Below the pieces are notes generated by a model, which saw only the letters and a list, made by a program, of their open reading frames with translations, ran no database searches and was not told where the DNA came from. Position numbers and translations under genes: made by a program. From assembly GCF_029193595.2 (NCBI RefSeq), contig NZ_CP135052.1:1550001-1614000 (forward strand): a stretch of 64,000 nucleotides of DNA, given 5' to 3'. The number at the start of each line of letters is the position of its first letter. Within the stretch, counting starts at the first letter, position 1. The stretch comes from Providencia hangzhouensis (GTDB lineage: Bacteria > Pseudomonadota > Gammaproteobacteria > Enterobacterales > Enterobacteriaceae). Shown piece by piece: positions 9,732 to 16,916 of the stretch.

Positions 9732-9920
9732 ATGTCTAACCCAATTATGAAATATTTTGAATACCAACATTTACTCGCTCACTTACAAGAAGTTAGTAAG
9801 CCGATTGGCGATCTATCTAAGCAGATGGGTGCACAGTTACCTGATGATACTGAAAAGTCAGTAGGGCTTCGCAAGTTACTTGAAGCTAAAGACTGTCTTT
9901 TTCATACAAAATTAGGTTAA
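9732..9920 (+). CDS. Acb2/Tad1-type hairpin-domain protein (prophage anti-defence)
   Basis: The 62-residue helical protein reads YFEYQHLLAHLQEVSKPI and then DDTEKSVGLRKLLEAKDC. The conserved LP-x-x-x-EKS-x-x-L-x-KL-x-EAKD signature is that of the small helical-hairpin family including Acb2 and Tad1, phage proteins that bind cyclic nucleotide signals and block CBASS or Thoeris immunity. Activity in this subfamily is not shown by sequence alone. A ribosome site (AATAGGAG) precedes the ATG. It is the best-preserved gene of this prophage remnant; a generic phage protein of other function is the alternative. Confidence 0.65.
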   Translation: MSNPIMKYFEYQHLLAHLQEVSKPIGDLSKQMGAQLPDDTEKSVGLRKLLEAKDCLFHTKLG

Positions 9921-9932
9921 ATTTCCATTTAA

Positions 9933-10316
9933 CTACTTCTTAATACGAATAAATAGCGTATAGCGGCTCATTGGATTTCGACTGTCCTCCTCAAATGTTT
10001 CATGCAGTATTACGATGTCGCCTCGTTTAAGGCTTAGCTTTGGATCTCCCACTGATAAAGATTGTCGATATTTTTTGTCTATATATTGATGACATCCCTT
10101 ATCCGCGCGGCCAGATGGCCTTGTATTAATTATTTTCCCACTAACTAGAATAGATATTTCCTTGTGGCTACAAATATTTTCATCCATATCAAGACAAGAC
10201 GTTTGTGCGGAAGTATTTTCTAGAATATTAATATCCAGATTGCATGAGTTGACATATGAAGCCCATGATAATTGGGGTATTGATATTAAAAACAATAGTA
10301 GAATTCGTTGCATCAT
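9933..10316 (-). CDS. Hypothetical secreted protein
   Basis: This 127-residue protein has a clear signal peptide (MMQRILLLFLISIPQLSWA, cleavage after SWA) and five cysteines in the mature part, so it is probably periplasmic with disulfides. The mature part contains KLSLKRGDIVILHETF, suggesting a small beta-rich fold. No family recognised. It is convergent with the Acb2-like gene. Confidence 0.6.
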   Translation of the reverse strand: MMQRILLLFLISIPQLSWASYVNSCNLDINILENTSAQTSCLDMDENICSHKEISILVSGKIINTRPSGRADKGCHQYIDKKYRQSLSVGDPKLSLKRGDIVILHETFEEDSRNPMSRYTLFIRIKK

Positions 10317-10469
10317 AGATCTCTATGGTTAGCATGTGTTTATAATTATTTATAATTACAAGTTAGTTTTGTCCTCTGTTGTTATAATTAGAGGCGATTT
10401 AAGATGTTGGAGTGGAGAGAAAAAATAGACCCACGTGTCTAATGAGGGTCTGAATTATGGGCTACAGTA

Positions 10470-10597
10470 TGTCTTATTATTATGCCTAATGAGTAGGTGT
10501 ACTACATGAGTTAGTCAACAGTACATTACTGATTAAATAATAGCCAACTTATATTTGTAAAGGTTTATAGTTATCAGCTGATCACTGGTGGTTTTTT
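10470..10597. repeat. Dispersed repeat P, copy 1
   Basis: About 125 bases align with 10914-11041. Shared landmarks in order are TCTTATT, GGTGTACT-CATGAG, CAATAGC or AATAGCC, CTTATATTTGTAAA, and a final TGGTGG/TGGTAG before a T-run. A minus-strand terminator-like hairpin lies to the left (about 10427-10452). Confidence 0.6.
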
Positions 10598-10913
10598 CAT
10601 TTAAGGTAATTGATAAAAAGTGTCTGGAAATATAGGATCAAATACAGAATTGTATTAACACTAGAATAAATTAACTCTTTTCATGGGTTTGAACAAGAAG
10701 GAGGGTAATCATCTTATAGTATTGGAGTGGCGATCATTTTTGCTGGTACTGAAATCTATTATGAAGGTTTGATTGCTTATTTAGGCTCGGAAGAACATGG
10801 CGCTCTGCAACTGGAGGACTAAAGATAAAAAAATAGCCCATCATGGATGAGCAAATAATGCAGTAATTTCACTATATCCTTGTCACGGGATAGTAAACAA
10901 TGAGTTAGCATAA

Positions 10914-11041
10914 ATCTTATTGTTATTCCCAATGACACTGGGTGTACTGCATGAGGCCAATGACAATACGTGTTTATTCAAACAATAGCTATCTTATATT
11001 TGTAAATATTCATAGCCATAAGCTAATCGTTGGTAGCTTTT
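10914..11041. repeat. Dispersed repeat P, copy 2
   Basis: Aligns with 10470-10597 over its length, with scattered substitutions. A minus-strand terminator-like hairpin (GCCCATC/GATGAGC, one mismatch) lies to its left at about 10837, as with copy 1. Confidence 0.6.
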
Positions 11042-11265
11042 ATTTATGAATAAAGTCATGTGAAACAAAGAAAAAACAAGAGGAATTGACTCGATAAAGA
11101 TTAAAAAAAAGCCTACTTTGTGAGTAGGCTAAAGGATAAATAATTCTTAATAACATACTTAAGTTAACAATGACGAATGATACATATGAAAATGATGAGA
11201 TATTGTAATAAAGAGTAATAAAGAACGAGTACTCTTGCATTTACTGGGTCATTTTTAATGAAAAA

Positions 11266-11387
11266 AAGCTTACACAGGAGTAGGCTAAGAGATGTTACTT
11301 CATACAATTGAATATCATTTTAAACATAATAGGTGTTTTAAAGTATGCAAATTATTTCTAAGTATTTTAAATTGATAGTCGATTAAG
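11266..11387. repeat. Dispersed repeat Q, copy 1
   Basis: Starts with an A-run and a hairpin, then ACTTCATACAATTGAATATC and TATTTTAAATTGATAG. A second copy with the same order is at 19428-19556. Its function is unknown; the terminator at the left end suggests a minus-strand transcript. Confidence 0.6.
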
Positions 11388-11754
11388 TGTACAATGAGCC
11401 TCCATTTGGTGTCTTTTTAGTAGCCAGATATTGAATAGCCCTCTCAGCAGCCTTTAAGTTGATATGACCAATCATTAATAATTTGAAATATCTAGGTTTA
11501 CATCTACCCTTTAATTACTCATAATTAGTGTAACTAACATTGGTTTTTTTAGCTATATTATAGATTAGTTACGGTGAATAAAAAATTAGTAAGAGTAAAG
11601 CAGTTAACTTACGAACTTTAATCTATTGATTAAAGTTATATAATTAGCTAAATCAATTAGATAGTTATTTCAATTAAATTACTCTGCGATGGATAATGAC
11701 ATTCAGAGGTTATTAACCAAGTAAAAGTATGGCTAATGTGTTATAGTGATTTAA

Positions 11755-11857
11755 ATAATTATACCCCATTGCTATAAAAAGCAAACCTTGCATTCGCAAG
11801 CTTTTATCTAAAAAATAGATGTGGTATCTAAAGGAATCGTTTCCTAAGGAATTACCT
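11755..11857 (+). promoter_or_regulatory. Structured leader A of a micro membrane protein gene
   Basis: About 100 bases are nearly the same as 13115-13218. Three hairpins can form: CTTGC-ATTC-GCAAG (11787-11800), ATCTA-AAAAA-TAGAT (11806-11820), and GGAA-TCGT-TTCC (11833-11844). The TTCC of the third can instead pair with the ribosome-site AAGGAA (11846-11851) through a three-base loop, so the two pairings exclude each other. This suggests translational control of the gene at 11858. The mechanism is inference. Confidence 0.6.
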
Positions 11858-11962
11858 ATGAATTTATCTGCATTATATCATCGTTTTTTATCATTTACAG
11901 AAAATGTGTTAATTATAACGGTATTACTTCTGGCTACTTTTGCACTTGTATACTGGATGTAA
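11858..11962 (+). CDS. 34-residue single-helix membrane protein (leader A)
   Basis: ATG at 11858 stands six bases after AAGGAA. The product (MNLSALYHRFLSFTENVLII...) has a short basic N-terminus and one long membrane helix. It shares the pattern LYxRxLxFxxNxL with the product at 13616 and, more loosely, with that at 13219 and with the start of PsiE. Possible roles are a small membrane regulator or type I toxin; no known family is recognised. Reality is supported by conservation of leader and frame between copies. Confidence 0.6.
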   Translation: MNLSALYHRFLSFTENVLIITVLLLATFALVYWM

Positions 11963-12083
11963 AATTATTTGACAGTTAGCTAAAACTAAATGAGTAATGA
12001 GTTTTAACAACGCTGAGATTCGAGGACTAATTTATGGTGGAAAAATATTGGTATAGCACCTTTGAAAAATAAAGGAGAGATAA

Positions 12084-12290
12084 ATGAATTATTATATTCA
12101 GACTATAGTTGAACCACTGGGTGGTTATAAAATACATAAGGTTGGATGTAAGAATATGCCTATGGCTGCAAATAGATTTTACCTTGGTAATTTTTTTAAT
12201 GCTATGCAAGCGATTGAAGCTGCTAAAAAATCACGCTATAAGATTGTTAAGATATGCTCTGATTGTATAAAAAATAGAATGAAACACTAA
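12084..12290 (+). CDS. Small conserved hypothetical protein with Cys/His pattern
   Basis: The 68-residue product reads YKIHKVGCKNMP, then NRFYLGNFFNAMQAIEAAKK and ICSDC. This order (His and Cys, LG-F, a helix AxxAxKxA, then a C-terminal Cys pair) is seen in a family of short bacterial proteins of unknown function that may bind metal. A strong ribosome site (AAAGGAGAG) precedes the ATG. Function unknown. Confidence 0.6.
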   Translation: MNYYIQTIVEPLGGYKIHKVGCKNMPMAANRFYLGNFFNAMQAIEAAKKSRYKIVKICSDCIKNRMKH

Positions 12291-12468
12291 ATTATAAGCA
12301 ATAAAATTAAAAAAACTGTAGATTTTTTACATTTATTCCAGTAAGACAGGTGTTAACTCAGAGAAAAAGTCGTCATTTTCAAAGTAATTTCTTTTTTAAG
12401 ATTTGTATTGAAAAGGAATTCGTTAAATAATAATTTATCTTATAAGTGGAGTGAAAAATAAAACTTGC

Positions 12469-12674
12469 TATAATCGGGGGGGTGTGGCTTAATGCCCTTA
12501 CTGTTTTGGACGTACAAACCTATTTATGTTAGTCAGTTTCAAGTTGTTCACCATTTAGCGTTATCCCTGATATCACTTCATCGCGAATTCCTTCTAATTA
12601 ATTCCCATAAGTAAAAATTGAAAACAAACGCTATTATGCTTTATGGCAAATATTAAATAATTAAAGGAATTTCT
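12469..12674 (+). promoter_or_regulatory. Cold-shock promoter and long 5' leader of csp
   Basis: A TATAAT stands at 12469. GTGGCTTAATGCC at 12483 and TTTTGGACGTACAAACC at 12504 closely resemble the E. coli cspA promoter/leader (GTGGCTTAATGC and the cold box TGACGTACAGACC). The start would then lie near 12500 with a leader of roughly 170 bases, the length typical of cspA-type thermo-responsive mRNA. Confidence 0.75.
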
Positions 12675-12887
12675 ATGTCTAATATATTAACTGGTTCAGT
12701 AAAATGGTTTAACGATGATAAAGGCTTCGGTTTTATTACTCCAGCAGATGGTAGTAAAGATGTATTTGTCCATTTTTCTGCTATTCAGAGCGATGACTTT
12801 AAATCGTTAATTGAAGGCCAACAAGTCTCATTCACCATCGAGAATGGAATGAAAGGCCCTGCAGCTGGAAACGTGGTGGCACTATAA
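12675..12887 (+). CDS. CspA-family cold-shock protein
   Basis: The 70-residue protein has the RNA-binding motifs [12 protein letters not shown] and DVFVHFSAI, so it is a single OB-fold nucleic-acid chaperone. Length and ending ([10 protein letters not shown]) match E. coli CspA/CspE. The long leader with a cold box indicates cold induction. A YmcF-like zinc-ribbon frame begins almost at its stop codon, an arrangement also known downstream of cspG and cspI in E. coli. AAAGGAA is the ribosome site. Confidence 0.95.
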   Translation: MSNILTGSVKWFNDDKGFGFITPADGSKDVFVHFSAIQSDDFKSLIEGQQVSFTIENGMKGPAAGNVVAL

Positions 12888-12889
12888 AA

Positions 12890-13024
12890 ATCTATTTGTA
12901 TTTTAAATGTCCTTGCTGTAGTGGATCCCAGTATAGAACTTCACAGTTTGATGTTTCGGTCAATAATCCACATGGTGCAAAATGTATCTTTTGTAAAAGT
13001 GTCATGAAAGCTCAAGTTAGCTGA
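12890..13024 (+). CDS. YmcF/YnfQ-like cold-shock zinc-ribbon microprotein
   Basis: No ATG exists in this frame before the conserved part. The frame runs from ATC at 12890 (alternatives: ATA at 12884 or TTG at 12896) to TGA at 13022. The product reads FKCPCCSGSQYRTSQFDV and GAKCIFCKS, with two CxxC pairs, closely resembling E. coli YmcF and YnfQ. Those are encoded after cspG and cspI and start at non-canonical ATT codons. The overlap or near-contact with the csp stop suggests translational coupling. Start codon is uncertain; the ribbon itself is convincing. Confidence 0.75.
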   Translation: MYLYFKCPCCSGSQYRTSQFDVSVNNPHGAKCIFCKSVMKAQVS

Positions 13025-13114
13025 TAAATAATTTGATTCATATTTAAATCTCTTTTTAATGAGGTTTTATCGCATTAATCGTATTTATTTAAGCTGACGT
13101 GGTATGCTTGTTTG

Positions 13115-13218
13115 ATAATTATACCCCATTGCTATGAACAGCAAATCTTGCCTCTGCAAGCTTTTATCTAAAAAATAGATGTGGTATCCAAGGGAATCAC
13201 TTTCCTAAGGAAACACGA
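13115..13218 (+). promoter_or_regulatory. Structured leader B of a micro membrane protein gene
   Basis: Second copy of the leader at 11755. The stem CTTGC/GCAAG is kept while its loop differs (CTCT here, ATTC in A), the ATCTA/TAGAT stem is identical, and the GGAA-TTTCC-AAGGAAA alternative pairing around the ribosome site is retained. Retention of stems with loop change supports a structured RNA. Confidence 0.6.
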
Positions 13219-13374
13219 ATGAAAAAGCAAACATTTTATAGTCGAGTTCTAAGTATCTATAAAAAAATTCTCATTGTGGCTGTACTAATTATCGTCGTTC
13301 TTGGTGTAATTTATTTGTTCGATAGTTCATCATGGAGCCAGCTCGGTGGTGGATACATTTTCCCTAAAAACTAA
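13219..13374 (+). CDS. 51-residue single-helix membrane protein (leader B)
   Basis: ATG follows AAGGAAACACGA. The product (MKKQTFYSRVLSIYKKILIV...) has one membrane helix at residues 16-34 and an extra 17-residue tail (SSSWSQLGGGYIFPKN) absent from the sister proteins. FYSRVL matches the YxRxL motif of the 11858 and 13616 products. Function unknown. Confidence 0.6.
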   Translation: MKKQTFYSRVLSIYKKILIVAVLIIVVLGVIYLFDSSSWSQLGGGYIFPKN

Positions 13375-13615
13375 CACTAATCAAATGTAATAGCTTTTCT
13401 AAAGTATTATGTTGTTGTGAATAAAGATCCTATTAACCAGTGTATGCTCTATGTCATGTTTTAAAGCGAGTAGTATTCTTAATTCAGTTCTTATAGTAAT
13501 TAATTGAAAAATTACAATTCTCTGAGTGTTAGCAATTTAAAGTATCTCATTACCATAACTCTTGCATTTACAAAATATTATCTGAAAGGTAAGTGAGATT
13601 TCTAAGGTATTATTT

Positions 13616-13735
13616 ATGAAATGGTCAAATCTTTATCAACGTATTTTGAATTTTTCACAAAACATGCTTGTTGTTCTTGTACTGATTATCATATTCATTC
13701 TAATTATTGCATATATTATAAATTTAGCTAAATAA
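13616..13735 (+). CDS. 39-residue single-helix membrane protein, third family member
   Basis: The product (MKWSNLYQRILNFSQNMLVV...) shares LYxRxLxFxxNxL with the 11858 product, then one long hydrophobic helix. Its leader (13555-13615) keeps CTTGCATT and TATCTGAAA and a CTAAGG before the start, but is more diverged. The gene lies 145 bases upstream of psiE, with a tRNA-like element between. Confidence 0.55.
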   Translation: MKWSNLYQRILNFSQNMLVVLVLIIIFILIIAYIINLAK

Positions 13736-13742
13736 ATTTATT

Positions 13743-13820
13743 CCACCATTAACTCAATTGGAAGAGTATTTAGTCCTGACAAAACTAAACGTCGAGGTTC
13801 GAGGCCTCGATGGTGGTCCA
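13743..13820 (+). tRNA. tRNA-like cloverleaf, probably degenerate
   Basis: A perfect 7-bp acceptor stem (CCACCAT/ATGGTGG) is followed by T and CCA. A D-arm ACTC-AATTGGAA-GAGT and a perfect T-arm CGAGG-TTCGAGG-CCTCG are present. The anticodon arm is abnormal: TTTAG/CTAAA encloses an 11-base loop (TCCTGACAAAA) with only three bases left for the variable loop. An alternative folding gives a 7-base loop CTGACAA (anticodon GAC, Val) with an imperfect stem. It may be a decayed tRNA, a phage tRNA or an att target; functional status is doubtful. Confidence 0.45.
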
Positions 13821-13880
13821 TTTAAATATTTAATGATGCTATATTCTTAATGAGAAAGGTTAAACTCCTGAGGAGTTACC

Positions 13881-14291
13881 ATGTCAGGACTAAGTCAATC
13901 AAAATTAATATGTAGAGTGTTGCAGTGGATTAGCAGTGCTGCGCTGATTTTACTTGCTATTATATTAATTTCTTTTTTAATAAAAGAAACTATTATTTTA
14001 TCGAAGCTACTATTTTCCGCTAGTGATTCCATTTCGATTTATTTGCTGGTCGATGAGCTTATTATATATTTTCTATATTTTGAATTTGTTGCTTTGATTA
14101 TCAAGTACTTTCAGTCAAATTACCATTTTCCATTACAATATTTTATTTATATTGCAATTACAGCAGTAATTCGGCTTATTATAGTTGAACATAATGAACC
14201 TCAGCTTTTTATTATTTACTCTGTTTCAATACTAATACTTATTATTGCCCTGTACATTGCTAATGCTGATAGACTTAAACCCAAAGAATAA
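13881..14291 (+). CDS. psiE: PsiE, phosphate-starvation-inducible membrane protein
   Basis: The 136 residues equal the E. coli PsiE length. The four-helix pattern is kept, with the conserved blocks FLIKET, VDELIIYFLYFEFVALIIKYFQS and HFPLQYFIYIAITAVIRLIIV. In E. coli psiE is induced by phosphate starvation and cAMP-CRP; its role is unknown. A strong ribosome site (CTGAGGAG) precedes the start. The first 40 residues (CRVLQWISSAALILL...) resemble the three micro-proteins encoded just upstream. No clear Pho box was identified. Confidence 0.92.
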   Translation: MSGLSQSKLICRVLQWISSAALILLAIILISFLIKETIILSKLLFSASDSISIYLLVDELIIYFLYFEFVALIIKYFQSNYHFPLQYFIYIAITAVIRLIIVEHNEPQLFIIYSVSILILIIALYIANADRLKPKE

Positions 14292-14592
14292 AAATTGTCA
14301 TAAGGTGGCTACTTTTATCTTGAAAAATATTTAACTGGTTGTATTTTATTTAGCACTATTTTAGTTAACAGCGTAAAAATTAAATTTCTTTTATAAATAT
14401 AATGCTGTAGCAAGAATAATTTTTTCGGTGTGGAAATATATAATTTTTTATAAATTATGTTCTATAAGGAATTTTTATTATTCTTTAGGTGGTATTTGTT
14501 ATCAAAGGCTAACTTCATAGTGATAATGCATTTAAAACAAACGAAATTAAATAATAATTGTCTAAGCTTCATACAATAAAGAGGGGTGAGTT

Positions 14593-14787
14593 ATGGCTGA
14601 TAGCAGAACAAGTGAAATAATGATTGAAATCGGATATGCAACCGTCAAGTTGTTGTTTGGAAATATGATGGTATTTAAGTCGACACTAGTGAACGAGTTA
14701 ACCGAAAGGATGGTAGCATCAGGAGATGATGAATATAAAAAATTATTGAATGAGTCCATTGAGTTTTTGCATAGAAATGTTGGTTAG
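14593..14787 (+). CDS. Small helical protein, AriR/YmgB-like
   Basis: The 64-residue all-helical product (SEIMIEIGYATVKLL, then KSTLVNELTERM) fits the layout of the AriR/YmgB/YcgZ biofilm and acid-resistance regulators. Exact membership is uncertain because those proteins are short and divergent. GAGGGGTGAG is a good ribosome site. It stands 76 bases before a second protein of similar design, probably in one operon. Confidence 0.45.
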   Translation: MADSRTSEIMIEIGYATVKLLFGNMMVFKSTLVNELTERMVASGDDEYKKLLNESIEFLHRNVG

Positions 14788-14863
14788 ATTGAAAACTATA
14801 CAAATCTTATCTGGGCATTATATCAATAAAGTGCTACTGTCGAGTGAATAGGCAGAGGTGATT

Positions 14864-15070
14864 ATGGATACAGACAAAGATGTAATTTATATGCGGATAT
14901 GCCAAGTAGTTGGTAGGGCTGTTATGTTGCTAAATGAATCAAAACATAACATCACAGGAGAGCGTATATCTGCAATTTTAAAAGAGCAGAGAGAAAGTGA
15001 GCAAGAAAAATACATGATTGTCATATATGGTATAGCAATTGATTTAATGGAGTCTAGGCGTTGGAGTTAG
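14864..15070 (+). CDS. Small helical protein, AriR/YmgB-like
   Basis: The 68-residue product contains YMRICQVVGRAVMLLNESKH, then NITGERISAILKEQ and a final helix. This is the usual helix-turn-helix-hairpin order of YmgB-type proteins (a G-AV-LL helix, a small loop, then I-x-x-L). The ATG at 14864 was chosen because AGAGGTG lies just before it. Its presence near hdeA and hdeD-like genes fits an acid/biofilm link, by inference. Confidence 0.45.
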   Translation: MDTDKDVIYMRICQVVGRAVMLLNESKHNITGERISAILKEQRESEQEKYMIVIYGIAIDLMESRRWS

Positions 15071-15303
15071 GTTTTAATCATTAAATAGTATATAATAATG
15101 TTTTATATTTGAATAAATAGTGGTTATCAAAATTAATTTTTTATGTTATCAATGGATTAGAAAATATGTTTTTAGCATACTAAAAACAATAAATTATTAA
15201 TAATAACAATAAATATCAGTTGATTATGAACTATTAGGCTATGTACTGCTACGTCAAATGGGGTGGATTTAAATTATAAATGACTGTAATATTCGATAGG
15301 CAA

Positions 15304-15330
15304 TAAAAAAGCCCACCGAAGTGGGCTTTT
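15304..15330. terminator. Rho-independent terminator, copy 2
   Basis: Same hairpin as at 8020 (AAAAAAGCCCACCGAAGTGG...), again about 110-130 bases before an attachment-like scar. Confidence 0.85.
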
Positions 15331-15430
15331 AGTAACTCTCAAATGCGCGTGCATTCCAAGAGTACTTTCTAGTCCAACTGATTTTGCTAACTTCCTATTT
15401 TTAAATCTGTTGTCTTATTACTGACCCATA

Positions 15431-15510
15431 ATTTGGCGGAATCTGGATTAGCCGATTAAATAATTGATTTTATATTGCTAATGTTCAATTCAACTTTTCA
15501 AAAGTGCCTA
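15431..15510 (+). repeat. Attachment-scar repeat, copy 2
   Basis: Diverged copy of 8158-8253: TTGGCGGAATCTGGATT, then the shared GCTAATGTTCAATTCAACTT and AAAAGTGCCTA. Only one GTGCCT unit remains, so this copy is more decayed. The surrounding 15071-15717 has the terminator at 15304 and no recognisable gene. Confidence 0.55.
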
Positions 15511-15717
15511 AATAGAAGTTAATGGCTATACTCAGTGCTAAAACGTTTTTTAGAAAGTGGTGCTGAATATAATTCTCTCAATTTAATAAGCTAATCTATT
15601 TATCAGTAATATGCGCACCTTTGTAAAAATGCATGTGTATTTTGATAACCGATAATATTTTTCGAAATTAACAATATTATTTAACTGATTACTTAACCGT
15701 TCTATAGGTAGCCATAT

Positions 15718-15945
15718 ATGAAAATTATCATATCCCCTGATTATTTCAAGGAAAGCATGAGTGCAGAATGTACCGCAAATGCCATAACTAAAGGATTTAA
15801 AAGTGTATTCCCTGATGCCCAATACCTTTGTTTACCGATTGCTGATGGTGGTGAAGGAACTGTTGATGCATTGATTGCAGCCGCAGGTGGTGAGTATCGC
15901 AGTGTTATTGAACAATGTGAAGAGTATGGATACAAATTGAACTAA
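15718..15945 (+). pseudogene. Glycerate kinase N-terminal fragment (GarK/GlxK-like)
   Basis: Seventy-five residues match the N-terminus of glycerate 2-kinases: [17 protein letters not shown], then [22 protein letters not shown]. The family is about 380 residues; the match ends soon after residue 65 and the frame stops. The rest is not found downstream, so this is a truncated relic. The start is the natural one. Confidence 0.8.
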
Positions 15946-16040
15946 TGCAGATCGGTGAGTCTTGAAAAGAATAGCATCCCGAAGTATAAATATATCATAT
16001 TACACGTGTTATAGACTCGTCAGTAATGTCAGGTTTTATA

Positions 16041-16104
16041 CCTAAAACAAACATAAGGCTTGCTGTTACGATTGTTCATAGTTACATGTGTAGTTATGCA
16101 CAAT
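16041..16104. repeat. Dispersed repeat S, copy 1
   Basis: CAAACATAAG, GTTACGATTG, GTTACATGTG and TATGCACAA occur in the same order and spacing as at 17549-17610. It ends just before the hdeA terminator. Confidence 0.6.
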
Positions 16105-16134
16105 AAAAGAAAACCCCACCAGAGGGGTGGGGTC
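16105..16134 (-). terminator. hdeA terminator
   Basis: ACCCCACC-AGA-GGGGTGGGGT hairpin with AAAAGAAAA to its left, so the minus-strand transcript ends in a T-rich run directly after hdeA. Confidence 0.85.
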
Positions 16135-16140
16135 TTTAGA

Positions 16141-16443
16141 TTACATTTTTTTCAAATGAGCTTCGACTTTTTGAATAAATGATTCTTTGGGAGCTTTTTC
16201 GCAAGCTTCAACAATTAACGGAGTGGATGTTTCAATACCACTAATATCTAAAGTAGGGTCTTCTACCTTACCTTTCTGGGTAATAATCTCAGCAGCACCA
16301 ATTGCTGTTGGATAAAATGCATCATCGATTGCTAAGAAATCTTCGCATGTCCATTGAGATACAGGTTTTGCATCTGTTGCGGCGAAAGCTGAAGTGGTCA
16401 TTAACGATGTTGCAATGATGCTAGCAAATAATATTTTTTTCAT
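16141..16443 (-). CDS. hdeA: HdeA-like periplasmic acid-stress chaperone
   Basis: The 100-residue precursor has a signal peptide ending SAFA. The mature part follows E. coli HdeA: KPVSQWTCEDFLAIDD, PTAIGAAEIITQKGK, LDISGIETSTPLIVEACEKA. The two cysteines that form HdeA's single disulfide are present. HdeA is a periplasmic dimer that unfolds at low pH and shields proteins from aggregation. It is monocistronic with its own terminator. The closest other name would be HdeB, but the WTCEDFL block and length favour HdeA. Confidence 0.9.
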   Translation of the reverse strand: MKKILFASIIATSLMTTSAFAATDAKPVSQWTCEDFLAIDDAFYPTAIGAAEIITQKGKVEDPTLDISGIETSTPLIVEACEKAPKESFIQKVEAHLKKM

Positions 16444-16916
16444 AAAATATCCTCATTGTTTTTAGTGAGACTTGCCTAATGCTTATTTTAATATAACTTA
16501 TTATTTTAAAAAGCAAAATAATCATTATTTGAATGTTGTTTTTTGATGGCTATTATGTGTCGGATTATTGAAATAATAAAAATATATCTTCAATTTTTCT
16601 CTATAACGATAAAGTAATTTCAAGTGGTAGGTCTGCCGTTCTTGAAATCCACACGCAAAGTTGGGAGTTACTTTTTCATTCTGGTGCATGTCAAGGCTGA
16701 CGGGCTAAACCCTATTACAATTACTCAGGGATCTGAGCAGGGGTATCGATTGAATTTTTTATTGTCGTTGATTTTTTATTTATATTTAATGAGCCATCTT
16801 TTGTTACTATGCTTCAAGCATCCCAACACATTAAAAATAATAATTATACTAATAATAAACAATTGCCCTTTTCTCTACTATATTCATAATATCTATTCAT
16901 AAGGCGTGTATGTATA

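Larger units (their letters stand above)
10320..11754. other. Gene-poor region rich in intergenic repeats
   Basis: No convincing gene is seen in about 1.4 kb. The region holds two pairs of dispersed repeats (separate entries) and several short hairpins with A-runs on their left at about 10421, 10826, 11104 and 11264, that is, terminators for minus-strand transcripts. A 30-codon minus-strand frame at 11383-11475 (MIGHINLKAAERAIQYLA...) is possible but unsupported. Confidence 0.5.

Noticed and set aside
11040-11240. A 66-codon minus-strand frame inside the repeat region
   Set aside because: It starts at a near-cognate position without ribosome site and overlaps terminator-like hairpins; Phe/Tyr/Ser-rich composition suggests chance.
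16624-16902. A 92-codon frame upstream of yagU
   Set aside because: Its composition shifts from mixed to a run of Ile/Leu/Tyr typical of translated AT-rich intergenic DNA, with no ribosome site and no family match.
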